A DNA stretch of 64,000 nucleotides from Kibdelosporangium aridum (GCF_900176515.1 NZ_FWXV01000001.1:1054001-1118000), one strand, 5' to 3'; shown: positions 16,645 through 25,920, numbered from the stretch's first letter. Notes: generated by a model not told the origin, from the sequence alone. Made by a program: numbers and translations.

Positions 16645-19395
16645 GTGGCCGCACGCCCTTCGCGTACGCCGGCTGAGGCTTTTCAGGCGGCCAAGCGCCG
16701 CTCAGAAAGCCCCGAGCTGGCCGAATTCACTTCCGTGCTCTCCTTTGAGCTCGATCCGTTCCAGGTCCAGGCGTGCGAGGCGCTCGAAGCCGGGCATGGT
16801 GTGCTCGTCTGTGCCCCGACCGGCGCGGGCAAGACCGTGGTCGGCGAGTTCGCCGTGCATCTCGCGTTGGCCGAGGGCCGCAAGTGCTTCTACACAACGC
16901 CCATCAAGGCGCTGTCGAACCAGAAGCACGCGGACCTCGTCGCCCGGTATGGCGCTGGCAAAGTCGGCCTGCTGACCGGCGACACGTCGGTCAACGGCGA
17001 CGCGCCGATCGTCGTGATGACGACCGAGGTCCTGCGCAACATGCTCTACGCGGGATCCAACGCGCTCAAAGGCTTGCAGTACGTCGTCATGGACGAGGTG
17101 CACTACCTCGCCGACAGGTTCCGTGGCGCGGTGTGGGAGGAGGTCATCCTGCACCTGCCGGACCACGTCCGGCTGGTCAGCCTGTCCGCGACGGTCAGCA
17201 ACGCCGAGGAGTTCGGCGAGTGGCTGGTCGAGGTGCGCGGCGACACCACCGTCGTGGTCGACGAGCACCGCCCGGTCCCGTTGTGGCAGCACATGATGGT
17301 CGGCCCGCGGATGATGGACCTGTTCGTCGGTGAGGACCCGCAGGGCGAAGCGCGGATCAACCCGCACCTGATCCGCCGGATCGAGGAGACCACGCGGATG
17401 CACGCGTGGCAGCCGGTCGGCCGGGGCAAGCGGCGTCCGCCGATCAACCGGAGCCGGTTCAAGCCGCCGTCGCGGATCGACATGACCCAGCGGCTGGACG
17501 CGGCCGGGCTGCTGCCCGCGATCGTGTTCGTGTTCAGCCGCGCGGGCTGCGACGCGGCCGTCATGCAATGCGCGCGGTCCGGAGTGCGGCTCAATTCCGA
17601 CGCCGAGGTCACCGAGATCCGCCGGATCGTCAACGCCAGGACCCGTGACCTGCCCGAGGGCGACCTCGGGGTGCTCGGGTACTGGGAATGGCGCGACGCG
17701 TTGGAGCGTGGGTTCGCCAGCCACCACGCCGGTCTGCTGCCCGCGTTCAAGGAGACCGTCGAGGAGCTGTTCGTCCGTGGCTTGGTCAAGGTCGTGTTCG
17801 CGACCGAGACCCTGGCACTGGGCATCAACATGCCCGCGCGGACGGTCGTGCTCGAACGGCTCGTGAAGTACAACGGTGAGGCGCACGTCGACCTCACGGC
17901 AGGGGAGTACACCCAGCTCACCGGCCGTGCCGGGCGCCGGGGGATCGACATCGAGGGCCACGCGGTCGTGCTGTGGCAGCCGGGTGTGGACCCCAAGCAG
18001 GTCGCCGGGCTCGCGTCGACCCGGACTTATCCCCTCAAATCGTCGTTCAAGCCCGGCTACAACATGGCGGTCAACCTGGTCGCCCGGTTGGGCTCCGAGG
18101 CCGCACGCGGCCTGCTGGAGCAGTCTTTCGCCCAGTTCCAGGCCGACCGGTCGGTGGTCGGCGTGTCCCGGCGGATCGAGCGCAACCGCGAAGCCCTCGA
18201 GGGGTACGCCGAGTCGATGACGTGCCACCTCGGCGACTTCACCGAGTACGCCGAGCTGCGCCGCAAGCTCACCGACCGAGAGAAGTCGCTGGCCAGGCAG
18301 AACTCCTCGGCGCGCCGGGCCGAAGCGGCCGCGTCGCTTGAGCGGCTGCGCAAGGGCGACGTGATCGCCGTGCCCAGCGGCCGCCGGTCCGGGCTGGCGA
18401 TCGTGATCGACCCGGGTCTCGACCCGATGGGCGAGCCACGGCCGCTGGTGATCACCGAGGACCGGTGGGCCGGGCGGCTGTCGGTCACCGACTTCCCGCA
18501 CCCGGTCGAGTCGCTCGGCCGGATCCGGCTGCCCAAACAGGTCGACATCCGCTCACCACGATCCCGGCGTGACCTCGCGTCCACGTTGCGCAGCACGGGA
18601 ATCAGCGCACCGGCTCGGGGCAAGCGCCGGTCGGGGCCAGATGACGACGCGGACTTGGCCGCGTTGCGCAGGGCGCTGCGCGCACACCCGTGTCATGGTT
18701 GCCAGGACAGGGAAAGCCACGCGCGCTGGGCCGAGCGCTACCACCGGCTCAAGGCGGAAACCCAGCAGCTGGAACAAAAAGTGGCCGCGACAACGCACTC
18801 GCTGGCCCGCAGCTTCGACCGGATCCGCAAACTGCTCACCGAGCGGGACTACCTGGCAGGCAACGGTCATGAGGAAGTCACCGCGCACGGCCGCAGACTG
18901 GCCCGGCTCTACGGCGAGTCCGACCTGCTGGCCGCGGAATGCCTGCGGCACGGCGTATGGGAGGGCCTCAACCCGGCCGAGCTCGCCGCGGTCGTGTCCG
19001 CACTGGTCTTCGAAGCCCGCCGCGACTCGCCGTTCGAGGCAAGGGTGCCGCAAGGCGCGGTGACCGATGCGCTGGCGCAGACCGCGCAGTTGTGGGCAGG
19101 GCTGAACGAGGACGAGCGACGGCACAAGCTGGAGCGCACCCGTCAGCCGGACGCCGGCTTCGCGTGGCCGGTGTACCGCTGGGCGCGGGGCGAATCGCTG
19201 GAGCGGGTACTGACCGCGGCGGAATCGGCGGGCGCGGAGCTCACCGCGGGCGACTTCGTGCGCTGGTGCCGCCAGGTGATCGACTTGCTCGACCAGATCA
19301 AGGACGTCGTCGGCGGCGATTCCGACCTCGGGGCGACTGCCGCACAGGCCGTGTCCGACATCCGACGCGGCGTAGTAGCCGCCGGGACGACATGA
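16645..19395 (+). CDS. helY: Ski2/Mtr4-like DEVH-box helicase HelY
   Basis: A 916-residue superfamily 2 helicase that unwinds RNA or DNA with ATP. Walker A is APTGAGKT at 57-64 and the DEVH box lies at 150-153. SLSATVSNAEEF is motif III. Motifs IV-VI include FVFSRAGCDAAVMQC, ETLALGINMPARTVV and QLTGRAGRRGIDIEG. The C-terminal DSHCT-type domain contains DDADLAALRRALRAHPCHGCQDRESHARWAERY, with paired cysteines. Length and domain order match actinobacterial HelY. GTG 16645 is supported by the TACTGT-N6 box. Confidence 0.93.
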   Translation: MAARPSRTPAEAFQAAKRRSESPELAEFTSVLSFELDPFQVQACEALEAGHGVLVCAPTGAGKTVVGEFAVHLALAEGRKCFYTTPIKALSNQKHADLVARYGAGKVGLLTGDTSVNGDAPIVVMTTEVLRNMLYAGSNALKGLQYVVMDEVHYLADRFRGAVWEEVILHLPDHVRLVSLSATVSNAEEFGEWLVEVRGDTTVVVDEHRPVPLWQHMMVGPRMMDLFVGEDPQGEARINPHLIRRIEETTRMHAWQPVGRGKRRPPINRSRFKPPSRIDMTQRLDAAGLLPAIVFVFSRAGCDAAVMQCARSGVRLNSDAEVTEIRRIVNARTRDLPEGDLGVLGYWEWRDALERGFASHHAGLLPAFKETVEELFVRGLVKVVFATETLALGINMPARTVVLERLVKYNGEAHVDLTAGEYTQLTGRAGRRGIDIEGHAVVLWQPGVDPKQVAGLASTRTYPLKSSFKPGYNMAVNLVARLGSEAARGLLEQSFAQFQADRSVVGVSRRIERNREALEGYAESMTCHLGDFTEYAELRRKLTDREKSLARQNSSARRAEAAASLERLRKGDVIAVPSGRRSGLAIVIDPGLDPMGEPRPLVITEDRWAGRLSVTDFPHPVESLGRIRLPKQVDIRSPRSRRDLASTLRSTGISAPARGKRRSGPDDDADLAALRRALRAHPCHGCQDRESHARWAERYHRLKAETQQLEQKVAATTHSLARSFDRIRKLLTERDYLAGNGHEEVTAHGRRLARLYGESDLLAAECLRHGVWEGLNPAELAAVVSALVFEARRDSPFEARVPQGAVTDALAQTAQLWAGLNEDERRHKLERTRQPDAGFAWPVYRWARGESLERVLTAAESAGAELTAGDFVRWCRQVIDLLDQIKDVVGGDSDLGATAAQAVSDIRRGVVAAGTT

Positions 19396-19504
19396 CGTGT
19401 GTTGGGCCACGGCTCGGACAAGCTTGCCGGGTCGAGTGGGGAAATCACCACGACCTGTGGTTGGATCGCGCGGAATGGCTGCATAAGGACACCGGAGGCA
19501 AAGC

Positions 19505-20200
19505 ATGAGCAGCCCGTACGGGCCCGGCGGGAACGATCCGCAGCAGTGGGGGCAGCAACCTCAGCAACCCTACGGCCCACCGTCGGGCGGCTTCCCGGCC
19601 CAACAGCCAGGGGGATACCCCCAGCAGCCGGGCCAGCCGCAGTACGGTGGCTACCCCCAGCAGCAGCAACCAACGGCGCCGTATGGCCAGCCGCAGGAGC
19701 AGTCGCCCTACGGCCAGCCGCATGACCCCAACACGCCGGGCAGTGGTGGCTTCCCGGCACAGCAGCCGTACGGCCAGCCACAACAACAGCAGCAGTACCC
19801 GGGTTACGGTCAGCAACCGCAGCAGCCGTACGGCGGCTATGGACAACAGCCGCAGTACCCCGGCCAGGAGCCGCCGAAGAAGAAGTCCGGCGCGATGCTG
19901 TGGGTGATCGTCGGTGTCGTGGTGCTCGTGGTCGCCGCGCTCGGCGTGCTCGGGTTCGTGACCCCGGGCTTCTTCATGACGAAGGTCCTGGACAAGAACG
20001 CGGTCCAGCAGGGTGTCGTGAAGATCCTCGACGAGCGGTACGGCGACAAGGCCACCGACGTGGTGTGCCCGGCCGACCAGGAGGTCAAGGTCGGTAACAC
20101 CTTCGAGTGCACCTTGAAGGTCGACGGTGACGACCGCAAGGTGACCATCACGGTGAAGTCCGAGGACAAGGCCGAGTACGAAGTCAGCCAGCCCAAGTAG
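19505..20200 (+). CDS. Glutamine/proline-rich membrane protein with DUF4333 domain
   Basis: A 231-residue protein. Residues 1-125 are low-complexity repeats of proline, glutamine, tyrosine and glycine (QQPYGQPQ type), presumably disordered in the cytoplasm. One membrane helix follows ([20 protein letters not shown]). The C-terminal external domain has the DUF4333 pattern: an amphipathic segment, [24 protein letters not shown] with two cysteines that probably pair, and a beta-rich end. Function unknown. The downstream inverted repeat 20217-20260 could terminate it. Confidence 0.85.
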   Translation: MSSPYGPGGNDPQQWGQQPQQPYGPPSGGFPAQQPGGYPQQPGQPQYGGYPQQQQPTAPYGQPQEQSPYGQPHDPNTPGSGGFPAQQPYGQPQQQQQYPGYGQQPQQPYGGYGQQPQYPGQEPPKKKSGAMLWVIVGVVVLVVAALGVLGFVTPGFFMTKVLDKNAVQQGVVKILDERYGDKATDVVCPADQEVKVGNTFECTLKVDGDDRKVTITVKSEDKAEYEVSQPK

Positions 20201-20216
20201 AAAATCGGTCGAACTC

Positions 20217-20260
20217 GCGAAGTCGGCCATGACATCATCCGCTGTCATGGCCGACTTCGC
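20217..20260 (+). repeat. Perfect 18-base inverted repeat covering the next gene's start
   Basis: Arms GCGAAGTCGGCCATGACA (20217-20234) and its exact reverse complement (20243-20260) surround an 8-base loop. Both candidate start codons of the acetyltransferase (ATG 20229 and ATG 20247) lie in the arms. It may terminate the upstream gene, hide the ribosome-binding region of the downstream gene, or both. Confidence 0.75.
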
Positions 20261-21461
20261 TGTTCGGGTACTGACCGAGGACACCGAGCTGCGGGCGGCG
20301 CATTCGTTGCTGCGCGTGGCACTGCACTCCCCGCCGATGTCCGATTCGGACTGGGAGTCGGTGAGGAAGACCTACGCGCCTAAGCGTTACTTCGGTGCGA
20401 TCGCCGACGGTGTGGCCGTTGGCTCCGCGTACGTCTATGACTCGGCGATGGCCGTACCCGGTGGAAACACTGTGCTGATGGGCGGTCTCGCGCGAGTGGG
20501 TGTCCGTGCTGACTACCGCAGGCGTGGCGTTATGACTGAGCTGATGCGATTCCAGCTCGCCGACGCGAAGGCCAACGGCCATGTGCTGTCCACTTTGCAC
20601 GCCAGCGAATCCGGGATCTACGGCAGGTTCGGCTACGGGATCGGCACTCGCGCACGGGAGATCCACCTGATCAAACCGCGGATACGGGCAGGCGTACCGC
20701 GATCGGGGCGCGTGCGGATGCTCAGCTCGGCCGAAGCGATCGAGCAGACCGCGCCGCTGTACGAGCGGATCGGCTTGTACCGCACGGGAATGATGGCCCG
20801 TGGCCGCGACTGGTGGACCGTCCAGTTCGAGGATCCGACGCGCGGTGACGAACCGTATCTGGTCGCCGTGCACTCTGGTCCGGATGGCGACGACGGATAC
20901 GTGATCTACAAGGCGAAAGGCAACGACAGATACGTCGCCGACGATTACGGCGCCACACTGGAGGTTTTCGACCTCGTCGGCGCGAATCAGGCGGCACGCA
21001 ACGACTTGTGGCGATTTCTCATCGAGATCGACCTGGTCAGGGAGATCCACGCGCATGCACGTCCGGTCGACGAACCGGTCGAGCTGCTGCTGGAGAACCC
21101 TCGCTCGTGCATCACGCGCAACATCGACGACGACGTGTGGGTTCGCCTCGTTAACGTCCCGGCGGCACTGTCGGCACGGACGTATGGTGACGCTGATCCT
21201 GTTGTCGTAGCAGTGAACGACGCCTTCCTGCCGGAGAATTCGGGGTCATATCTGGTTTCCCGTGAGGGCGTCACCAAGGCAACGGCGCAGGCCGAGCTGA
21301 CGCTGGATGCCGACACGCTCGGAATGCTGTACTTCGGTGCGTGGCGGCCGTCGGATCTCGCGGCGGCCGGCCGGATCCGGGTGGGCGACCACGCGGCGCT
21401 GGCCCGTGCCGACAGGTTGTTCGAGCCCGATTCGATCCCGTGGTGCGGCACCAACTTCTGA
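20247..21461 (+). CDS. Eis-like GNAT N-acetyltransferase
   Basis: A 404-residue protein with the enhanced-intracellular-survival (Eis) architecture: a GNAT domain with the acetyl-CoA loop VGVRADYRRRGVMTELM, a second GNAT-like domain, and a C-terminal sterol-carrier-like domain ending in the exposed carboxylate. The tail SIPWCGTNF matches the family, where the C-terminus takes part in catalysis. Eis enzymes acetylate lysine side chains or aminoglycosides. ATG 20247 (MADFAVRVLTED) is chosen; ATG 20229 is possible. Both lie in a perfect hairpin. Confidence 0.87.
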   Translation: MADFAVRVLTEDTELRAAHSLLRVALHSPPMSDSDWESVRKTYAPKRYFGAIADGVAVGSAYVYDSAMAVPGGNTVLMGGLARVGVRADYRRRGVMTELMRFQLADAKANGHVLSTLHASESGIYGRFGYGIGTRAREIHLIKPRIRAGVPRSGRVRMLSSAEAIEQTAPLYERIGLYRTGMMARGRDWWTVQFEDPTRGDEPYLVAVHSGPDGDDGYVIYKAKGNDRYVADDYGATLEVFDLVGANQAARNDLWRFLIEIDLVREIHAHARPVDEPVELLLENPRSCITRNIDDDVWVRLVNVPAALSARTYGDADPVVVAVNDAFLPENSGSYLVSREGVTKATAQAELTLDADTLGMLYFGAWRPSDLAAAGRIRVGDHAALARADRLFEPDSIPWCGTNF

Positions 21462-21590
21462 TTCGTTTGCGCTATTTCTACGCTCACGTAGCGCGATCGT
21501 GTTAATCCCAACTCCGGTTGGTTTCAACTCGCGAGTACGCCGTTACCCTGACTCCGACGGCAGTCGACGAGCAAGGGGTGGGGTTCAGGC

Positions 21591-22397
21591 GTGACCGACG
21601 CGATGACCGAATGGGTACCGACCGGCATTGACGAGGAAGTGCCCAGCGCGGCACGTGTCTACGACTACCTGCTCGGCGGCGGGCACAACTTCAGCGCCGA
21701 CCGGGCGCTCGCGGAGAACCTGCTGAAGGTGCTGCCCGCCCGGGACATGGCCCGGTTGAACAGGCAATACCTCGACCGCGTCGTGCGCTACATGATCAGT
21801 GAGGGCATCACCCAGTTCCTTGACCTGGGTTCGGGCATCCCGACCGTGGGCAACGTGCACGAGGTGGCGCAGAAGCTCAACCCCGCGGCCCGCGTGGTGT
21901 ACGTGGACAACGAGTCGGTCGCCGTCGCGCACAGTGAGCTGATGCTGCGTGACAACCCCAACGCCGCCGCGATCGAGGCGGACATGCGGGAGCCCGACGT
22001 CATCTTCGCCAACGAGCACGTCCGGCGGCTGATCGACTTCTCGCAGCCAGTTGGCCTGCTGATGGTCGGGGTCGTGCAGTTCGTCCCGGACGCCGACGAC
22101 CCGTGGGCGATCGCCGAGCGGTTCCGCGCCGAGCTGGCCCCCGGTAGCTACTTCGCGCTGTCCGCGTTCACCTGGGACAACGCTCCCGAAGGCATGCGTG
22201 CGGCGATCGAGGTGTTCAAGAACAGCCGTGATCCGATCTTCCCGCGTACCTACGAGGAGATCCTGCGTATGTTCGGCGACTTCACCCTGGTCGAGCCGGG
22301 TCTGGTCTACACGCCAGAGTGGCGTCCCGACCGGGCGAGCGACGTCGCGGACGCCTCGCGCTCCAACCTTTACGCGGGCGTCGCCATCAAGGGATGA
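21591..22397 (+). CDS. SAM-dependent methyltransferase (Methyltransf_19 type)
   Basis: A 268-residue protein of the actinobacterial family PF04672. Its typical opening is PSAARVYDYLLGGGHNFSADR, followed by the SAM-binding strand and glycine loop FLDLGSGIPTVGNVH and the acidic ribose ligand VYVDNESVAV. Members are numerous in filamentous actinomycetes and few have known substrates. GTG 21591 has AAGGGG upstream; the ATG five codons later is an alternative. The 129 bases before it are relatively AT-rich, with a palindrome ACTCGCGAGT at 21527-21536. Confidence 0.88.
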   Translation: MTDAMTEWVPTGIDEEVPSAARVYDYLLGGGHNFSADRALAENLLKVLPARDMARLNRQYLDRVVRYMISEGITQFLDLGSGIPTVGNVHEVAQKLNPAARVVYVDNESVAVAHSELMLRDNPNAAAIEADMREPDVIFANEHVRRLIDFSQPVGLLMVGVVQFVPDADDPWAIAERFRAELAPGSYFALSAFTWDNAPEGMRAAIEVFKNSRDPIFPRTYEEILRMFGDFTLVEPGLVYTPEWRPDRASDVADASRSNLYAGVAIKG

Positions 22398-22527
22398 GGC
22401 GACGGTTCGCCATTCCCCGGTTCTTGACAACGCTGGCCCATTAAGGTCCATTGGGTGCTGCCGTCGGTGGTGCGAAATTCGCGCGCGTCCGATGGCAGTT
22501 GGACAGCGGTTGGCGAGGGGCGGAGTG

Positions 22528-23133
22528 GTGACCAGCGTTCGAACCACAGGCGACGATCCTCCGTGGGAGGGCTTGCAAGGCGCGGAACGGTATGCGGCAT
22601 GTATGCGCGCCGCCAGAGCCGGTAACCGGGTCGCGCGGTCGACCCTGGTCACCGACCTCACGCCGTTGGTCTGGCACGTCGCACGCGGCAACGGTCTCGA
22701 CCGCACTCTCGCCGAGGACGTCGTACAGACGGTCTGGCTCGCACTGTTCAGCCACCTCGACTCGCTGGCCGAGCCGAAAGCACTGGCCAGCTGGCTGATC
22801 ACCACGACTCGCCGGGAAGCGCAGCGGGTGCGTACCAAGGGCGCGAACGACTTGCCGCTCACCGACGAGATGGCCGAGCAGCTGACGAGCACGCAGCCGC
22901 AGCCCGAGGACGAGGCGCTGCGCGCGGACCGTGACACGAGACTCTGGCGCGCGTTCAGCGAGTTGCCGGAGAAGTGCCAGGAGCTGCTCCGGCTGACAGT
23001 GCTGGCGGGCCGTAGCGAATATCGTCTGGTCGCCGAGGCCTTGCACATGAAGCGCGGGAGCATAGGCCCGACCAGGGGACGGTGCCTGACCACGCTGAGG
23101 GAGCTCTTGGACGCCAAAGGGGGCGGGGGATGA
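22528..23133 (+). CDS. ECF-type RNA polymerase sigma factor
   Basis: A 201-residue sigma-70-family protein. Region 2 spans about 30-90 (ARSTLVTDLTPLVWHVARGNGLDRTLAEDVVQTVWLALFSHL...SWLITTTRREAQRV). Region 4 includes ELPEKCQELLRLTVLAGRSEYRLVAEALHMKRGSIGPTRGRCL. GTG 22528 follows GAGGGG by seven bases; GTG 22525 is equally possible. The stop overlaps the next gene (ATGA), so the two are translated together. Confidence 0.87.
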   Translation: MTSVRTTGDDPPWEGLQGAERYAACMRAARAGNRVARSTLVTDLTPLVWHVARGNGLDRTLAEDVVQTVWLALFSHLDSLAEPKALASWLITTTRREAQRVRTKGANDLPLTDEMAEQLTSTQPQPEDEALRADRDTRLWRAFSELPEKCQELLRLTVLAGRSEYRLVAEALHMKRGSIGPTRGRCLTTLRELLDAKGGGG

Positions 23134-23609
23134 CGAAGACCAACGCGGGCGGCCACGCGCATCCCGACGACGAGACCTTGCTCGCGGCCCTTGACCGGAT
23201 GATCGACGAGTTCGACCCGCCGCCGGCCGGCCTGATCGAACGGGTGCAGTTCGCCATCGAGCTGGAAGACCTCGACGTGGAGGTGGCCCGCTGGGAGCGC
23301 GCGGACGCCTTGGCGGGTGTGCGAGGCGGCGGCGACAGCCACGGGACCATCACGTTCACCGTCGACAACCTGATGGTGATGATCAACCTGACCACGGTCG
23401 GCGAGAACAACCAGATCGACGGCTGGCTCGTGCCGCCAGGCCAGCATTCCGTCGAGGTGCGTGTCGCCGGCCACGGTTCCCACGACACAACCTCGGACGA
23501 GGACGGCCGGTTCGTGCTTGATCGCGTGCCGCGCGGCACGACGCAGATCGTCATCCATTTCGACGGCCCGCCCAACCGGACCGTCATCACTCCGACGGTG
23601 TTGCTCTAG
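23130..23609 (+). CDS. Small protein with carboxypeptidase-regulatory-like fold, partner of the sigma factor
   Basis: A 159-residue acidic protein starting at the ATG that overlaps the sigma-factor stop. The N-terminus (DDETLLAALDRMIDEFDPPPAGLIERVQFAIELEDLDVEVARWE) is helical. The rest is a beta-sandwich-like region (PPGQHSVEVRVAGHGSHDTTSDEDGRFVLDRVPRGTTQIVIHFD) resembling carboxypeptidase regulatory domains. It lacks a membrane helix and the zinc-binding anti-sigma motif, so if it is an anti-sigma factor it is a soluble, atypical one. Its end overlaps the convergent gene by 23 bases. Confidence 0.8.
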   Translation: MTKTNAGGHAHPDDETLLAALDRMIDEFDPPPAGLIERVQFAIELEDLDVEVARWERADALAGVRGGGDSHGTITFTVDNLMVMINLTTVGENNQIDGWLVPPGQHSVEVRVAGHGSHDTTSDEDGRFVLDRVPRGTTQIVIHFDGPPNRTVITPTVLL

Positions 23610-24213
23610 CCCTCAGCTGGCGTTTTCCGGCGAGGCTGCGCTCGCTGCGGGCGAGGTCTCGCAGGCCATATAGCGCGAACAACGGTTTGATCGGCCATGC
23701 CTCGCCGAGTCGGTAGTCGGCGGCGCGCACCAGGCGGTCGGCGAGGTCGGGACGTTGGTGCCGCAGGTAAAGCCGTGCTTTCTGGGCATGCAGCGGATTC
23801 GACACGAACTTGATCTGGTCGGCATCCTCGATCAGCGGGATCACGTTTTCCACGTTCTGCCAGGTGCTTCGCGACTCTTCGTCGAGCTTCACCGTGCCGG
23901 TGAAGCCGCGTTCCACCGCGTAACACGCGAGCAGCGCCGCCTCGGATACCGAAGCCGAGCCGCTCGCGCCGGAGCAGACCAAGATCGAGCTGGCCAAGGT
24001 GGGATCGATCGAACGCAACGCCGCTCGCACCCGCCACCGGTTCAGCGCGTTCGCACGATCACCGCGGGCGTTGCGGTATCCCAGCACCACCACCGCTTCA
24101 GAACGAGCAGGCAGACGCTCGTGCGCGTGAGCACGACTGGCCCGCCAGTGCACGAACTCGCCCCAGGCCGCCAACCCGAGAATTCCGAGAACCACCAGTG
24201 GTTTGCGTGTCAT
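23587..24213 (-). CDS. DUF218/YdcF-SanA-like membrane-anchored protein
   Basis: A 208-residue protein from ATG 24213. A short hydrophobic N-terminal segment (PLVVLGILGLAAWGEFVHW) is followed by a Rossmann-like DUF218 domain: AVVVLGYRN, ILVCSGASGSASVSEAALLACYAVERGF, LDEESRSTWQNVENVIPLIEDADQIKFVSNPLHAQKARLYLR. These match the family core (GG/SGA then E-x-x-S-x-T-x-E/QN). The domain is linked to envelope integrity in enterobacteria; its role here is unknown. Confidence 0.82.
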   Translation of the reverse strand: MTRKPLVVLGILGLAAWGEFVHWRASRAHAHERLPARSEAVVVLGYRNARGDRANALNRWRVRAALRSIDPTLASSILVCSGASGSASVSEAALLACYAVERGFTGTVKLDEESRSTWQNVENVIPLIEDADQIKFVSNPLHAQKARLYLRHQRPDLADRLVRAADYRLGEAWPIKPLFALYGLRDLARSERSLAGKRQLRARATPSE

Positions 24214-24247
24214 GGTCCGCGATCTTCCCACGGCCGTGCCGGGAAAA

Positions 24248-24726
24248 TCAGTCTGTCAGCAGTTTCGCAACCGCGCGGCCCGAGGCGCCGCTGACACTGG
24301 GCCTGCCCGAGTCCGTGCTGGACGAGGTGTCCGGCGCGCTGGACAGCCCCAGTGTCCTGATTGAGCGCCTGCATCAGACCATCGGCCTGCGGCGTGGTCA
24401 GGTCCATGCTGAGCAGCGGCATCACCGACTCGAGATGTCCGGAAAGGACATGGCGGTGGCTGTTCCACCTTGGACATATCGCAGGCCGTGCTTGCCGAGT
24501 TCCGTGCCCAGTTCGGCGAAGACGGGTGATCCGACCAGGACCGGGTGCAGCGCCGAGTACGTGTCGTGCACGAATCCGGGCAGCGTGACTCCTCGCTGCG
24601 CACGAGCCCGCCTGGCCGATCGCCTTGCTCCAGCAGGCACACGCTGCGGCCTGCCTTGGCCAGGTACGCCGCCGCCACCAGCGCGTTGTGCCCGGCGCCG
24701 ATGAACACCACATCGAAACTGGTCAT
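24248..24726 (-). pseudogene. Remnant of an NAD(P)/FAD-dependent (phytoene-desaturase-like) oxidoreductase
   Basis: The minus strand starts at ATG 24726 with an intact FAD-binding N-terminus (FDVVFIGAGHNALVAAAYLAKAG and GDRPGGLVRSEE). After a frameshift near 24590 the next frame continues the same family (VTLPGFVHDTYSALHPVLVGSPVFAELG). A further frame carries GHLESVMPLLSMDLTTPQADGLMQAL, and the last frame ends in SGASGRAVAKLLTD at TGA 24248-24250. Family members have about 500 residues. Here the middle is missing and at least two frame changes are needed, so the gene is dead. Confidence 0.8.
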
Positions 24727-24919
24727 GTCCGCAGACTATGTACGCCGCCGCCGTTCCCTGTCCCGGCAAGGACACCGGCACAGTCACACAACTGAGATTC
24801 GCCAACACGCCGCCCGCGTCCACAATGGGCAGTCCACCTTCGTGTGCCCGGACCGGCTCCAGCGCACGGACATGGTCGAGGACGTCGAACGCCGCCTCGA
24901 TCACACCACGACCGTTCAC
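24727..24919 (-). pseudogene. Remnant of an IclR-like transcription regulator
   Basis: Reading from GTG 24919, the N-terminal helix GRGVIEAAFDVLDHVRALEPVRA resembles the start of an IclR-type winged helix. It is joined directly to GGVLANLSCVTVPVSLPGQGTAAAYIV, which resembles the C-terminal effector-domain end of the same family. Roughly 200 residues between are missing. The frame then runs into the neighbouring oxidoreductase remnant. Assignment is by eye and tentative. Confidence 0.5.
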
Positions 24920-24990
24920 GCTTTCAGGATCCGCCGGCAGTCCGCGCCGAATCGGGGCGCTGCCCGTTTTTCCTCCAAACGCGTCCCCGA

Positions 24991-25920
24991 TTACCCGGTG
25001 ATCGCCTTGACCAGCCGGTCGACTGAGTTACCCAGGTCCCAGCGCTCCTTCAGCGCCATGACCCGGTCGAGGTCCGCGGGCGCGGCGGGCAGCTTGTCGT
25101 CCCGGTCGAGCACGACCGGAGCGTCCACCGCCACCGCGACCACCGTGGGAGCGGCGGCGAGGTACTCGGCGGACGCGACCAGATTTGCTTGGGCACGCTT
25201 GGGAATCCGCTTGTCCCCGGCCTCGGCGCCGGCGAGCAGTTCTTGCAGCGAACCGAACTCCCGGATCAGCTTGGCCGCGGTCTTCTCGCCGATTCCCGGC
25301 ACACCAGGCAAACCGTCCGAAGGGTCGCCACGCAACACGGCCATGTCGGCGTAGCGCGGGCCGGTGTCCTCGGTCGGCAGGTCGTACTTCTCGGCCAGCT
25401 CGGCCGGGCCGATCACGACGGCTTTGTTCCAGCCGCTGCCGACGTACCAGACTGTGGCGGGCGTGGGGGAGTACCGCACGACCTGGAACATGTCCCGGTC
25501 GCCGGTGATGACCTCGACCGGGTCGACCGTCTCGCGGTGCGTCAGCGCCCCCATCACGTCGTCGGCCTCGTAGCCCACCGCTTCGGCTGTGCACAGGCCG
25601 ACCGCGTCGAGCAGGTCGAGGATGATCGGGATCTGCGGCGAGAGCAGGTCGGGCACTTCCTCTTCCAGGCCGTCGCCTTCCTCGGCCACGCGGTGTGCCT
25701 TGTAGGTCGGCAACGCCTCGACGCGGAACGCGGGCCGCCAGTCCGCGTCCAGGCACGCCACCAGGCGCGTCGGCCTGCGGTCGGTGATGATGCGGGCGAT
25801 GGTGTCGGCGAAGCCGCGCACGGCGTTCACCGCGGTGCCGTCGGGCGCCCGCATCGAGTCGGGCAGGGCGTAGAACGCGCGGAAGTACAGACTGGCGGAA
25901 TCAAGCAACGCGAGGGTCAC
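24991..25920 (-). CDS. Stand-alone 5'-3' exonuclease (PolA N-domain/FEN-like)
   Basis: A 309-residue nuclease similar to the 5'-nuclease domain of DNA polymerase I. Acidic metal-binding motifs occur at LLDSASLYFRAFYALP, VACLDADWRP, GYEADDVMGAL and VITGDRDMFQVV. The helix-hairpin region GDPSDGLPGVPGIGEKTAAKLIREFGS binds DNA. Such proteins remove flaps and RNA primers. GTG 25920 is preceded by TAGGCT-N6, a leaderless start. Confidence 0.9.
   Translation of the reverse strand: MTLALLDSASLYFRAFYALPDSMRAPDGTAVNAVRGFADTIARIITDRRPTRLVACLDADWRPAFRVEALPTYKAHRVAEEGDGLEEEVPDLLSPQIPIILDLLDAVGLCTAEAVGYEADDVMGALTHRETVDPVEVITGDRDMFQVVRYSPTPATVWYVGSGWNKAVVIGPAELAEKYDLPTEDTGPRYADMAVLRGDPSDGLPGVPGIGEKTAAKLIREFGSLQELLAGAEAGDKRIPKRAQANLVASAEYLAAAPTVVAVAVDAPVVLDRDDKLPAAPADLDRVMALKERWDLGNSVDRLVKAITG

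Noticed and set aside
22455..22640. Possible leaderless ORF after TAAGGT at 22442, ahead of the sigma gene
   Set aside because: The frame overlaps the sigma factor and has poor codons; TAAGGT may simply be a -10 box. TTGACA at 22424 is only 12 bases before it, so no standard promoter was called.
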